64,000 nt of DNA, taken from assembly GCF_039539445.1 (NCBI RefSeq), contig NZ_BAABDD010000001.1:124001-188000 (forward strand), written 5' to 3'. The notes under the pieces are model-generated. The model had not been told where the DNA came from. It searched no databases and saw nothing but the letters and a program-made list of their open reading frames with translations. Made by a program: the position numbers and the translations under genes. The stretch is from Salinactinospora qingdaonensis (GTDB lineage: Bacteria; Actinomycetota; Actinomycetes; Streptosporangiales; Streptosporangiaceae). Shown here piece by piece: positions 25,863 through 36,000 of the stretch; the stretch's first letter is position 1, and each line of letters begins with the position of its first letter.

Positions 25863-26714
25863 TCACCCGATCAACTCGTCAGCGATGGTATTGATCAGTT
25901 CTAAAGATTGCTCAGCGCTGAGCGCTGTCCCCTGTGCGTGGTCGAATACCAGGCTATAGCGATCGACATATGTCTGCTCTTCAACGTAGAGCGGTTCGAC
26001 TGCTGTGGAGAGACAGACAACGCTTGGCTCGGGGCGAGGGAAATCGATCAGTGAGAAGGGGCCATCGATTGCCGCATGTGTACCTGCTTGATTAGGGATG
26101 ACGATAACCGTAACTTTGTAATGTGAGGCCATTCCGGCCAGGAACTGAAGTTGTTCCTGCATGACCACCCGAGAGCCTGCCACCTTACGTAGGGCAGCCT
26201 CGTCGATAACGGCTGTGAGATGTGGCCCCTTAGGCGCGTCCAACACTTGACGCCGCGCCATACGAGCTTCGACCTTACGGTCGATTTCACTGGAAGCAAC
26301 AACCTGCCCACCACGGAAGACAGCCGCCGCGTAGTCGGGAGTCTGTAGCAAGCCGGGAATCAGCAGTGCTTCGTATGTCCTGATCCTCACCGCTTCCGCC
26401 TCGAACTCGGGCAGCGGCCCCACGAAGAGGTCCTGGTACTTCTGCCATTCGCTGCGCTCGCGGGACTCCTCTACGAGACTGAGCAGGTGCTCGCGCTCCT
26501 CGCCGGTGACTTCGTAGAGGTCGAGCATCGCCTCTACTTCTCTCCGTCTGGGCAGCTTCCACTCGTTGCGTTCGATGCGGGTGACCTTCGCGGGTGACGC
26601 CCACCCCAGTCGCTTGGCCGCTTCAGCGGCAGTCAGCCCGGAATCCGCACGCAGCCGTCGTAACGCCGCTGAGAGGCGGCGTCGACGTACCCCTGGCGAG
26701 TGCCTGTCTGCCAC
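25863..26714 (-). CDS. XRE-family regulator with DUF5753 sensor domain
   Basis: The ~283-aa protein has an N-terminal helix-turn-helix (LRRLRADSGLTAAEAAKRLG ... KVTRIERNEWKLP) and the DUF5753 domain with YEALLIPGLLQTPDYA, VVMQEQLQFL and a terminal VFDHAQGTALS. GTG 26714 with GAGGA upstream is chosen over the TTG at 26777. Codon use is less GC-biased than in proA or proB, suggesting acquisition. It is the likely repressor or activator of its own divergent promoter (paired operator repeats at 26786-26826). Confidence 0.87.
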   Translation of the reverse strand: MADRHSPGVRRRRLSAALRRLRADSGLTAAEAAKRLGWASPAKVTRIERNEWKLPRRREVEAMLDLYEVTGEEREHLLSLVEESRERSEWQKYQDLFVGPLPEFEAEAVRIRTYEALLIPGLLQTPDYAAAVFRGGQVVASSEIDRKVEARMARRQVLDAPKGPHLTAVIDEAALRKVAGSRVVMQEQLQFLAGMASHYKVTVIVIPNQAGTHAAIDGPFSLIDFPRPEPSVVCLSTAVEPLYVEEQTYVDRYSLVFDHAQGTALSAEQSLELINTIADELIG

Positions 26715-26785
26715 GGGTTCCTCTCTTCCTCTGTCTCTCGCGAGTGGTTCGATCGTAGTCTGAGACCCCACCCCCAAGAAATTTA

Positions 26786-26826
26786 AGTCAACTCAATAGT
26801 AAGTCTTGCAGAGGGAGTCGACTCAA
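26786..26826. promoter_or_regulatory. Twin operator candidate and divergent promoter
   Basis: AGTCAACTCAA (26786-26796) and AGTCGACTCAA (26816-26826) are 11-bp direct repeats exactly 30 bp apart, i.e. three helical turns. The second includes the palindrome GAGTCGACTC (26815-26824). A TATATT -10 candidate for the rightward gene lies at 26829-26834. This is a natural binding site for the XRE regulator. Confidence 0.55.
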
Positions 26827-26889
26827 ATTATATTGTGAAGCTAGACAGACACTCTACGTAGTGTCCACTGCTAATCCTTGGAGCTTCCT

Positions 26890-27210
26890 ATGCCTCCTTC
26901 CGTTACCCACCCCCCTCCGAGCGCGTTCACGACGACGGTGGTCGAGGTCATCGAGGGCGGTGAGCCCGACGAGTACGGGGTCTCGCTGAGCGGCATGAGG
27001 CCGCCGCACCGGCTGTCGTACTGTGGCCCGCAGTGCCCCTGTGCCAGTCTCGGTATCTTCTACGAACTGTGGGAGCACCTCGAAAAGCACGACCTGTACT
27101 CCCGCGACACCACCATCTGGCTGCGCACCCTCGCGCCGGACGAGGACGAGCCGCTGCCGCCCGGCGCGCGTGTGGTCAACCGGCGCACCGTGACACTGGC
27201 GATCACATAG
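26890..27210 (+). CDS. Small Cys-motif protein divergent from the XRE regulator
   Basis: The 106-aa protein starts at ATG 26890, with GGAG 6 nt upstream. It has a conserved-looking core YCGPQCPCASLG with Cys in a C-x3-C-x-C arrangement, then a helical stretch (YELWEHLEKHDL) and IWLRTL. It has no membrane segment. It shares an intergenic operator with the XRE/DUF397 pair and is probably the third member of that module. The family was not recognised; the Cys cluster could bind a metal. Confidence 0.6.
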   Translation: MPPSVTHPPPSAFTTTVVEVIEGGEPDEYGVSLSGMRPPHRLSYCGPQCPCASLGIFYELWEHLEKHDLYSRDTTIWLRTLAPDEDEPLPPGARVVNRRTVTLAIT

Positions 27211-27780
27211 CTTCACCGCTCTCCGCGCCCTTCGTGGCGGCCCCGTCGACGCAGGCCGGGGCCGCCACGACGTGCGCGGGAGCCCCCGCCGGAATCCCGG
27301 CGTGTGCTCTCACTCACCACGACTCATCGCAGGCGCACCGTCCCACTCGCCGCGACCTGCGGAAACAACACAACCGAAACAGAACGAGTGAACCGGTTCA
27401 CTTTGGTCGGTGAAGTTCCCGCAACGACCACCGGCCTCACCCTTCTAACCAGGGAGAAAGCGATGTAGGGTAGCCGCCACTGAACCAGTTAAGCCAATGG
27501 CCGGCCACGGCGAGCGGCACGCGGTTCACGGCACGGCCGAACACCCCCGGAAAAGCCCTCTACGGCCACACCGGCACCGCAATCGGCCGTCCCCGCCCCT
27601 CCCGCGGCTCGAAATCGGGGGACGTGCCGCGGGAGGACACGCGGGCGGGCTTCACCGCTTCCACCCCACTCCCCCCGCACAACCCAGTCACTACAAAACA
27701 CCCCCTGAACGGCGAAGATTCCCTAGAGTAGGGATCGTGTCACCCATTGAGTCCGATATGCGACGAACAGCGTAACGTCT
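27211..27780. other. Non-coding stretch upstream of the GDSL hydrolase
   Basis: No convincing frame was found in these 570 nt. The composition dips in GC near 27400 and 27700. The GDSL gene start has no clear ribosome-binding site here. Confidence 0.5.
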
Positions 27781-29028
27781 GTGGCAGCCACGACAACGGC
27801 GCAGGTCACGCCCGTAACGACTGAGCATCCCGCCACCGCCCCGGAGGAGGCGCACCAGCGGCGCTGGGTGGCGAGCTGGGCCGCCAGCCCCACGGCCGGC
27901 TGCACGATTCCCGAGTCGAAGTGCCCCGCCGGTGACGGGCTGGGCGACCAGACGGTGCGCAACCCCGTCTTCCTCAGCGTCGGCGGCACCGAAGTGCGGA
28001 TACGGCTAAGCAACGCCTTCGGCAGCGAAGCGGTGCAGGTCGGCGCCGCCTCGGTGGCCCTGCGCGCCTCAGGGGCGAACACCGTGGCCGAGAGCATGCG
28101 CCGTCTCACCTTCGACGGCCGCCCCGGTGCGACCATCCCGCCGGGCGCGGACGTGTGCAGCGACCCCGCGCCGCTGACGACCGAAGCGCTGACAGAGCTG
28201 CTGGTGAGCGTGCACGTGGTCGACACGGCCGGACCGGTGACCAACCACCCCTTCACTGCCCAGACCAACTACCTGAGCCAAGGTGATCGGGCGCTCAGTG
28301 TCTCGGGGACGGGCTACGCGGTGATCTGGTGCTGGATGCTGCTCAGCGGCGTGGACGTCCTCGCACCACCCCACGTGCGCGGCACGGTGGTCACACTCGG
28401 GGATTCCATCACCGACACCGGGATGAGCAGCGGCGATGCCAACCGCCGCTGGCCCGACCACCTGGCCCGGCGGCTGAACGCGACCGGCGAGCCCGCCCTG
28501 TCGGTAGCCAACGCGGGCCTGAGCGGCAACCGGCTGCTCCAGCCGCGCGAAGGCCGCCACCAGCACGGAATCGCCGCACGTGCGCGGCTGGAGCGCGACG
28601 TGCTCGCCCAACCGGGTGTGCGCACGGTGATCGTGCTGGAAGGCGTCAACGACATCGGCTACGGCGCCTCCGCCGCCGACCTCATCGCCGGCTACCGCGA
28701 GATCGCCGGCCGCTGCCACGCTGCGGGCCTGCGGGTGCTGGGCGGCACGGTCCTGCCGTTCAAGGGTTCGGCTCTGTGGGACGGGCGGCGACGGCGGATC
28801 TGGGAAGAGGTCAACGCCTGGCTGCGCGCCGGCGACGGCTTCGACGGGGTGATCGACTTCGCGGCGGCCACCGCCGCCGAAGACGATCCGCTGCGGCTGG
28901 CCCCTGCCTACGACTGCGGCGACCACCTCCACCCCAACGACGCCGGCACCCGCGCCATCGCCGAAGCGGTCGACCTCTCCCTGCTCACTCCCCCGGCGGA
29001 GCGCGCCCGGGAGCACCGACGGGCGTGA
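27781..29028 (+). CDS. SGNH/GDSL-family hydrolase
   Basis: The 415-aa protein has an N-terminal jelly-roll-like part (RRWVASWAASPT, RIRLSNAFG), then an SGNH fold with block I VTLGDSITDTG near residue 205, block II Gly in NAGLSGNR, block III VLEGVNDIG, and block V DHLHPND with the catalytic Asp-His. This arrangement is typical of actinomycete secreted esterases and rhamnogalacturonan-acetylesterase-like enzymes, but no signal peptide is visible from GTG 27781. Either it is cytoplasmic or the start is misplaced. It stands alone in the segment between proA and proB. Confidence 0.88.
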   Translation: MAATTTAQVTPVTTEHPATAPEEAHQRRWVASWAASPTAGCTIPESKCPAGDGLGDQTVRNPVFLSVGGTEVRIRLSNAFGSEAVQVGAASVALRASGANTVAESMRRLTFDGRPGATIPPGADVCSDPAPLTTEALTELLVSVHVVDTAGPVTNHPFTAQTNYLSQGDRALSVSGTGYAVIWCWMLLSGVDVLAPPHVRGTVVTLGDSITDTGMSSGDANRRWPDHLARRLNATGEPALSVANAGLSGNRLLQPREGRHQHGIAARARLERDVLAQPGVRTVIVLEGVNDIGYGASAADLIAGYREIAGRCHAAGLRVLGGTVLPFKGSALWDGRRRRIWEEVNAWLRAGDGFDGVIDFAAATAAEDDPLRLAPAYDCGDHLHPNDAGTRAIAEAVDLSLLTPPAERAREHRRA

Positions 29029-29113
29029 CTCCCCCCTGCGCCGGTAGACCGCCGAATTACATGCACCCCGCCTGCTCTCCCGCAGCTTTCGGGCATCGGT
29101 GATCGGGGCATGT

Positions 29114-29395
29114 TGACTTCCTCCCCACGGCTAAAGCCGGGGGATTCCAACCGACGGCAAGGTTGGTTGGTGCGCTCGCCCTCGCGGGTGCGCCGGTTCC
29201 TGCTTCCCAGGCCGCCCGACGGCGAAGTCTCCCGCCCCTACTGCGCGGGCTTCGCCAGGGGCGCGCAGCGGGGGTCCGGCTGACACGGCATGCCCTGCCG
29301 CGTATGCCGCTTGGTTATCGCGACGCTCCGAGTCCAGCGAACACAGGTTCGAAAAAATCTCGGAAGCGGCTAACCCCACGACCGAAGTCAGGGGC
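29114..29395 (-). mobile_element. Orphan IS200/IS605-type end (omega-RNA-like), copy 1
   Basis: Read on the minus strand, the element begins near GCCCCTGACTTCGGTCGTGG and ends with a short stem (AGCCG/CGGCT type, 29123-29143) followed by GTGGGGAGGAAGTCAAC. This is the familiar right end of IS605/TnpB elements. About 280 bp remain, with no tnpA or tnpB. Blocks such as the segment around 29205-29235 and GCGGCTAAxCC-ACGACCGAAG are shared with copy 2 at 53488-53740. Confidence 0.65.
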
Positions 29396-29512
29396 CTGCG
29401 CGGCTAGAAGTTCGATCATCGCGAGTGTTGTGGCTCGTCGTTCTGGCGGTCCAATGTTGCCGAGCGGCAACACTCGTCGTGATCATGGCGGTGACGGGCG
29501 CGGACCCCGCAT

Positions 29513-30742
29513 CTACCGGCGGCGGTTGCGGGCCAGGATCACCAGGTCGTCGCGGTGGACGATCTCGCGTTCGTAGGCGGGGCCGAGTTCGCGGGCCAGC
29601 CAGCGGGTGGAGCGGCCCATCAGGTCGGGGATCTCGGCGGAGTCGTAGGTGACCAGGCCCCGCGCCACGGTGGTGTCGTTCTCGTCGCGCAGATCGACCG
29701 GATCGCCGGCGGAGAACTCGCCCTCGACCTTGCTGATGCCGGCCGGCAGCAGCGAGGCGCCCTTGTCGACCACGGCGCGCACCGCGCCCGGGTCGAGCAC
29801 GATGCTGCCGCGCCCGGCGGTGGCGTGGGCCAGCCACAGTTGCCGTGTCGAGGGCCGGCGGCGCCGTGACGGGGTGAAGAAGGTGCCCACCGGCTCGCCT
29901 TCCAGCGCCGCGCGGGCGTTGGCCGCCGAGGTCAGGATCGTGGGCACCCCCGCCTCGGTGGCGATGCGCGCCGACTCGACCTTGGTGACCATGCCGCCGG
30001 TGCCCACGCGGCGTTTCCCGGCGCCGCCGATGTCGACCTCGGCGAGGTCGGCGGGGTCGTCGACGCGGGCGATGCGGCGGGTCCCCGGACGGCTCGGGTT
30101 GCCGTCGTAGAGCGCGTCAACGTCGGAGAGCAACAGCAGCGCGTCGGCGCGCAGCAGGTGAGCCACGAGCGCGGCCAGCCGGTCGTTGTCGCCGAAACGG
30201 ATCTCGTGGGTAGCGACCGTGTCGTTCTCGTTGACGATGGGCACCGCCCCGATCTCCAACAGCCGCGTGAGGGTGCGCTGGGCGTTACGGTACTGTACCC
30301 GCCGCATCAGGTCCTCTACGGTGAGCAGCACCTGGGCGGCGGTGAGCCCGTGGTGGGCGAAACCGGCGGTGTAGTGAGCGACGAGCTGGCCCTGCCCGAC
30401 GCTGGCCGCGGCCTGCTGGGTCGCCAGGTCGCGGGGGCGGGTGGCCAGGCCGAGCGGGGTCAGGCCGGCGGCGACCGCGCCGGAGGACACCAGCACGACC
30501 TCCACGCCGGCCGACCGGCGGGCGGAGAGCACGTCGACCAGTTCCCGGATGCGCTGCCGGTCGATATGGCCGTCAGGTGTGGTCAACGACGACGAGCCGA
30601 CTTTGACGACCACGCGCTGGGCGTCGATCATCTCGACGCGCGGCGGCTGAGCGGCGGCTTCGTCGCTGCTGGTGTCGTCGATTTCCCCGTCAGAGTGTGC
30701 GCTGCGCGCGTCCACGTCCCCATCCTCGTCGGGTTGCTGCAC
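29513..30742 (-). CDS. proB: Glutamate 5-kinase
   Basis: The frame gives 409 aa. The kinase core begins at VVVKVGSSSLT (residue ~42), with VSSGAVAAG, NENDTVA, FGDNDRLAALVA and KRRVGTGGMVTKV, and a C-terminal PUA domain (GSIVLDPGA ... KGASLLPAG). It phosphorylates glutamate, the first step of proline synthesis. The 38-residue acidic N-terminal extension from GTG 30742 may be real or may reflect a later start (ATG 30631). It follows obg by 42 nt in the rplU-rpmA-obg-proB run. proA is separated by ~4 kb. Confidence 0.95.
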   Translation of the reverse strand: MQQPDEDGDVDARSAHSDGEIDDTSSDEAAAQPPRVEMIDAQRVVVKVGSSSLTTPDGHIDRQRIRELVDVLSARRSAGVEVVLVSSGAVAAGLTPLGLATRPRDLATQQAAASVGQGQLVAHYTAGFAHHGLTAAQVLLTVEDLMRRVQYRNAQRTLTRLLEIGAVPIVNENDTVATHEIRFGDNDRLAALVAHLLRADALLLLSDVDALYDGNPSRPGTRRIARVDDPADLAEVDIGGAGKRRVGTGGMVTKVESARIATEAGVPTILTSAANARAALEGEPVGTFFTPSRRRRPSTRQLWLAHATAGRGSIVLDPGAVRAVVDKGASLLPAGISKVEGEFSAGDPVDLRDENDTTVARGLVTYDSAEIPDLMGRSTRWLARELGPAYEREIVHRDDLVILARNRRR

Positions 30743-30784
30743 CGGTTTCCGGGTGGCTGGCTGCGAGAACCCTCCCGCGCGGCG

Positions 30785-32149
30785 TCACCCCAGCCGGGAG
30801 TCGCTGCCGCGCGGGCCGAGCGGGGCCTCGTCCGCGTCTATGGTGTTGTCCCAGTCGAAGACAACGGCGTCGTCGTCGCTGCCGATGTGGACCTCCGCCC
30901 CCTCGGTGGCGCCCGCCTTGGCCAGTTCGGTCTCGACCCCCAACCGGTTGAGCCGGTCGGCGAGGAAGCCCACGGCCTCGTCGTTGGAGAAGTCGGTCTG
31001 GCGCACCCACCGTTCGGGTTTGTCGCCGCGGATACGGAAGGTGTTGTCGCCCAGCGCGACCACGTGGAAGGGCGTCTCCCCCAACTCGCGGGGGTGCAGG
31101 ACCACGCGCGTGGGCTCGGGGGTGGGGCGGGCGGCGCGGGCCGCCGCGACCTGCTCGCCCATGGCGAAGGCCAGCTCGCGCAGGCCCTCGCGGCTGGCCG
31201 CCGACACCGAGAGGACGCGCATGCCGCGCTCGCGCAGCATGGGGGCGACGAGGTCGGCGAGTTCGCGCGCCTCGGGCACGTCGACCTTGTTGAGGACGGC
31301 GATGCGGGGACGGTCGGAGAGATCGATCTCGGTCTGCTCGGCGTAGGTCGCCAGCTCGTCCTCAAGAACGTCGAGGTCGGTGATGGGGTCGCGGCCCGGC
31401 TCGTAGGTGGCGCAGTCGAGGACGTGCACGAGAGTGGAGCACCGCTCCACGTGGCGTAGGAAAGCCAAACCGAGCCCCTTGCCCTCGCTGGCGCCGGGGA
31501 TGAGGCCGGGCACATCGGCGACGACGAAGTGGGTGGCCTCAGCCTCGACCACCCCCAGGTTGGGGATGAGCGTGGTAAAGGGGTAGTCGGCGATCTTGGG
31601 CCGGGCCGCCGACAGCGCCGCGATCAGCGACGACTTGCCGGCGCTGGGAAAACCCACCAGGCCGACGTCGGCGATGGTCTTGATCTCCAGGCGGACATCG
31701 AGCTGTTCGCCCGGCTCGCCCTTGAGCGCGAACCCGGGGGCCTTGCGCTTGGGCGAGGCCAGGGCGGCGTTGCCCAGCCCCCCCTTGCCGCCGCGGGCGA
31801 TGACCAGCCGGGTGCCGTTTCCCACGAGGTCGGCGATGGGCTCCCCATCAGCGGTGGTGACCACCGTGCCGTCGGGCACGGCAAGAACCAGGTCCTCGCC
31901 GGCGGCGCCGGAACGGTGCCCGCCCTGGCCGGGCCGGCCGTTACTGGCCTTGCGGTGCGGGCGGCGCTGGTACTCCAGCAGGGTGACGGTGCCCGGGTCG
32001 ACTTCCAAGATCACGTCGCCGCCGTCACCGCCGTTGGCGCCGTCGGGCCCACCCAGGGGTTTGAACTTCTCGCGGTGCACGGAGGCACAGCCGTGCCCGC
32101 CGTCCCCGGCCTTGATGTGCAAGACCGCTTCGTCGACGAAGTCGGGCAT
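30785..32149 (-). CDS. obg: Obg/CgtA GTPase
   Basis: The 454-aa Obg has a glycine-rich OBG fold (residues 1-158, [17 protein letters not shown]), then the G domain with [11 protein letters not shown] (G1), DVPGLIPGA (G3) and NKVDVPEA (G4), and a C-terminal OCT domain with an acidic tail. It acts in 50S maturation and stress control. ATG 32149 follows rpmA by ~140 nt. Confidence 0.97.
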   Translation of the reverse strand: MPDFVDEAVLHIKAGDGGHGCASVHREKFKPLGGPDGANGGDGGDVILEVDPGTVTLLEYQRRPHRKASNGRPGQGGHRSGAAGEDLVLAVPDGTVVTTADGEPIADLVGNGTRLVIARGGKGGLGNAALASPKRKAPGFALKGEPGEQLDVRLEIKTIADVGLVGFPSAGKSSLIAALSAARPKIADYPFTTLIPNLGVVEAEATHFVVADVPGLIPGASEGKGLGLAFLRHVERCSTLVHVLDCATYEPGRDPITDLDVLEDELATYAEQTEIDLSDRPRIAVLNKVDVPEARELADLVAPMLRERGMRVLSVSAASREGLRELAFAMGEQVAAARAARPTPEPTRVVLHPRELGETPFHVVALGDNTFRIRGDKPERWVRQTDFSNDEAVGFLADRLNRLGVETELAKAGATEGAEVHIGSDDDAVVFDWDNTIDADEAPLGPRGSDSRLG

Positions 32150-32290
32150 GGAACCTCCTCTGTGCTGTCGGGGCCAGCGGTGGCGTGGCCGCCCCGGGGG
32201 TGTCGCTGCGCGGGCCGAACGCGCGTAGGGCGGGCCAGTCCGGCTGGCCCGCCCTACGCTTGGTAAATCCGTGTGGTGCGCGTCGCGGCC

Positions 32291-32551
32291 CTACTCAGCG
32301 GGGGCCGGAACGATGTTGACGGCCTTCCGGCCGCGGTACCGGCCGAACTCGACCTCACCGGCGACGAGCGCGAACAGGGTGTCGTCGCCGCCACGGCCGA
32401 CATTGTCGCCGGGGTGGAAACGGGTACCGCGCTGGCGGATCAGGATCTCGCCGGCCTTGACCTGCTGGCCACCGAAACGCTTGACACCGAGCCGCTTAGC
32501 GTTGGAGTCACGACCGTTACGAGTGGACGATGCGCCCTTCTTGTGTGCCAT
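32291..32551 (-). CDS. rpmA: 50S ribosomal protein bL27
   Basis: The 86-aa protein begins [20 protein letters not shown] and carries [24 protein letters not shown], the bL27 signature (the second stretch spans residues ~40-62). It lies near the peptidyl-transferase centre. It follows rplU by 15 nt, as in nearly all bacteria. The start has no cleavable N-terminal extension of the Firmicutes type. Confidence 0.98.
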   Translation of the reverse strand: MAHKKGASSTRNGRDSNAKRLGVKRFGGQQVKAGEILIRQRGTRFHPGDNVGRGGDDTLFALVAGEVEFGRYRGRKAVNIVPAPAE

Positions 32552-32566
32552 GTCGAACTCCTCGTG

Positions 32567-32878
32567 CTACTTCGCGGCGATGCCGGTGACGCGGACGCGG
32601 GTGTACTTCTGCCGGTGCCCCATACGCCGCTTGTAACCGGTCTTGTTCTTGTACTTCATGATGTCAATCTTGGGGCCCTTGGCCTCACCGAGGACCTCGG
32701 CGGTGACGGTGTAGCCACCAAGCTGGTCGGCCTCGCTGATGACCTTGCCGTTGTCGACGACAAGCAGCGGTTGCCATGTCACCGTTGAACCGGCCTCCTC
32801 GGAGATGCGGTCGATGTTCAAAACGTCATCGACGGACACTTTCTCCTGTCGGCCGCCCGCTCGCACGATCGCGTACAC
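32567..32878 (-). CDS. rplU: 50S ribosomal protein bL21
   Basis: The 103-aa bL21 begins MYAIVRAGGRQEKVSVDD and ends with KYKNKTGYKRRMGHRQKYTRV (about residues 77-97). It heads the rplU-rpmA-obg-proB run. A 200-nt leader (32879-33090) separates it from rne and holds no other gene. Confidence 0.98.
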   Translation of the reverse strand: MYAIVRAGGRQEKVSVDDVLNIDRISEEAGSTVTWQPLLVVDNGKVISEADQLGGYTVTAEVLGEAKGPKIDIMKYKNKTGYKRRMGHRQKYTRVRVTGIAAK

Positions 32879-33090
32879 CGGGAAACTCTCTTCCTGCTCG
32901 CTTGAAAAATGCGCTCTTCATCGACCGCGGTCTCGTCCCACGCGCGTCTCCAGGCGCGGGCGTGGGTTCCGAACGGAGGTCTCGGGCGCGCGAACGATTG
33001 GGGCGCGCCGACGCACCGACATTCAGATTACCATCTGCCCGCGACCGGCGAGCACGCCGCGTGCGGCGGCCTGAGCCGCCGCACGCGCGG

Positions 33091-36000
33091 TCATCCGGCC
33101 TCGGCCACCGCCGACTCAGTGGAGGTGGAGGTAGAGGTGGTTCTGCTTCGCCTGGTACGGCGCCGGCGGGGACGCTCGGTCGTGGTCTCGGTAGCCTCCG
33201 GGGTCTCCTCTCCGGCTTCGGCCGTTTCGGCGGTGGCTTCCTCGCCCGCGGCCTCGGCATCGGTCGACATAGCGGTGGTGGCCGCCATGTCGGCGGCAGT
33301 GCCCACCGCCCCCGGGGGCTGCGCTTGGGCCGCGGCTTCCGTCTTGGCGCGGGTGGACCTGCGCCGTGAGGACTTCTTCTCCGCCTTCTCGGTCTCCTCA
33401 GCCGCCTCGGCGGTGTCGGCGGACTCCGCGGTCTGCGGCGCCTCGGCCTGCTGGGGCTGCTCGGAGTCCTCGGACTTGGCAGCCTTACCGCTCTTGGCGG
33501 TCTTGCCGGAGCGCTTGCTCTTGGCGGTACTGCGGGACTTACCCGAACCGGTAGCCGGCTCCTCCGACTGGTCGGCGCCAGCGGCCTCGGCAGCGGCCGG
33601 CGCCACGGTCTCCTCCTCGGCGGAGTCCTCCTGGCGCTGCGCCTCGCCCCGGTCGGTCTTGTCGGACTTGGTGTCGGCCTTGGCCGCCTTGTCCTCGGCG
33701 CCCGATCCGCCCTTGCCCTTTTTCTTGCGGCCGTTGCCGGCGCTGCCGCCACCGCCGCCGCTCTTGGTCTCGATCGGCTCGGTTGCCAGGTGCAGCCCGC
33801 GGCCGTTGCAGTGCTCGCAGGTCGTGGAGAAGGCCTCCAGCAGCCCCTGCCCGACCCGCTTGCGGGTCATCTGCACCAGCCCCAGGGAGGTGACCTCGGC
33901 GACCTGGTGCTTGGTGCGGTCGCGGGCCAGGCACTCCAGCATGCGCCGCAGCACCAGGTCACGGTTGCTCTCCAACACCATGTCGATGAAGTCGATGACG
34001 ATGATGCCGCCGATGTCGCGCAACCGTAGTTGTCGGACGATCTCCTCGGCCGCCTCCAGGTTGTTCTTGGTGACCGTCTCCTCCAGGTTGCCCCCCTGGC
34101 CGGTGAACTTGCCGGTGTTGACGTCGATGACGGTCATCGCTTCGGTGCGGTCGACGATGAGCGAACCGCCGCTGGGCAGCCACACCTTGCGCTCCAGCGC
34201 CTTGGCGATCTGCTCGTCGACCCGGTAAGCCTCGAAGACGTCGCGCTCCTGCGACCAGCGGGTCAACCGCTCAGCCAGGTGTGGGGCGACGTAGTCGACG
34301 TACTCTTCAACCGTGCCCCACGCCTCGTCCCCCGAGACCACCATGCTGGCGAAATCCTCGTTGAACACGTCGCGCACGACGCGGATCGTCAGGTCGGGCT
34401 CGCTGTAGAGCAGGGAGGGGGCCGTGGCCGACTTGGCCTTGCGCTTGATGGAGGCCCACTGTGCGGCCAACCGCTGGATGTCGCGCTCCAACTCCTCCTC
34501 GCTGGCGCCCTCGGCCGCGGTGCGCACGATCACACCGGCGTCTTCGGGCATGACCCGCTTGAGAATCTGCTTCAACCGCGCGCGCTCCTTGTCGGGCAGC
34601 TTGCGGCTGATGCCGGTCATGGAGCCGTCGGGCACGTAGACCAGGTAGCGGCCAGGCAGGCTGATCTGGCTGGTCAACCGCGCACCCTTGTGCCCGAGAG
34701 GGTCCTTGGTGACCTGCACGAGCACCGACTGGCCCGACTTCAGCGCCGACTCGATGCGCTTGGGTTGGCCCTCCAGCCCCGTGGCGTCCCAGTTGACCTC
34801 ACCGGCGTAGAGCACGGCGTTGCGCCCCTTACCGATGTCGACAAAGGCCGCCTCCATCGAGGGCAACACGTTCTGCACCCGGCCGAGGTAGACGTTGCCG
34901 ACGTAGGACTTGTGGGTCACCCGGTCGACGTAGTGCTCGACGAGCACATCGTCTTCAAGCACGGCGATCTGGGTGCGCTCGCCGGTGCGGCGGATGATGA
35001 GGTCGCGCTTGACCGACTCGCGCCGGGCCAGGAACTCCGACTCGGTGACGATCGGGGCGCGGCGGCGGCCATGCTCGCGTCCCTCACGGCGGCGCTGCTT
35101 CTTGGCCTCCAACCGTGTGGAGCCCTTGACGGCGCGCACTTCCTCCTCGGCGGGTTGGCCGTTGGATTCCTCCGCGCTCTCGGAGCCCCGCGAGGGCTCG
35201 GAGTCGCGTGGTTCGCGCACCCGCACGACCGTGTTCGGCGGATCGTCGGTGTGCGCGGCCTCCTCAGCGCTCTCGGCTCCGGCACGCCGGCGCCGGCGGC
35301 GACGCCGGCGGCTGCTCTGGGTCTCCGTCTCCTCGTCGCCGCTTTGCTCGGTTTCACCGGCGGCGGAAGGCTGGGGTTCGGCTTGCTGGGCAGCCGGGTC
35401 CTGGGGGGTCGTCGCGGCAGCCTCGTCGTCCTGCTCGGCGGCCTCCTCGCCACTACGGGACTTGCCACGGCCGCGCCCACCGCGGCGACGGCGGCGGCGC
35501 GAGGGGCGATCTTGGTCCTCCTCGGTGACTTCGGCGGCCGAGGACGAGGAGTCGGTGTCGGGGGCCTCGGTGTCCTGCTGCTGGCTCTCGGTGGTGATCG
35601 GTTCGCTCACGGGCGCGCCGTTGAACACCGGGGCCACCGGCGGCTGGAACACCACCATCGGCGGCTGGAATGTCACACCGGAGGCGCCCGAGATCTCGCC
35701 CACCACCGGTTGCGGCTGATCGTCCTCGGCGGTCTCGGCATCGGTCGTGACGGTGGTCTCAGGGGGCGATCCTGCCGCGTCCTCCGACTCGTCGCTGGGG
35801 CCGGCGTCCTGCTCGGCGCGTGCCGCGCTGTCGGACGGGGCGGTAGCGGTGTCCGCGGCAGCGGCCTCCTGCGCCGCGGGCTCGGCGGTAGCCCTGCTGC
35901 GGCGGGTGCGCGTGCGCGTAGTGCGGCTGGAGCGGCGCTGGGTGGCGTCGGGGGCCTCGGCGGGACTCTCGGCAGCGGCTTCGGCGGAGCTCTCGGCTGC

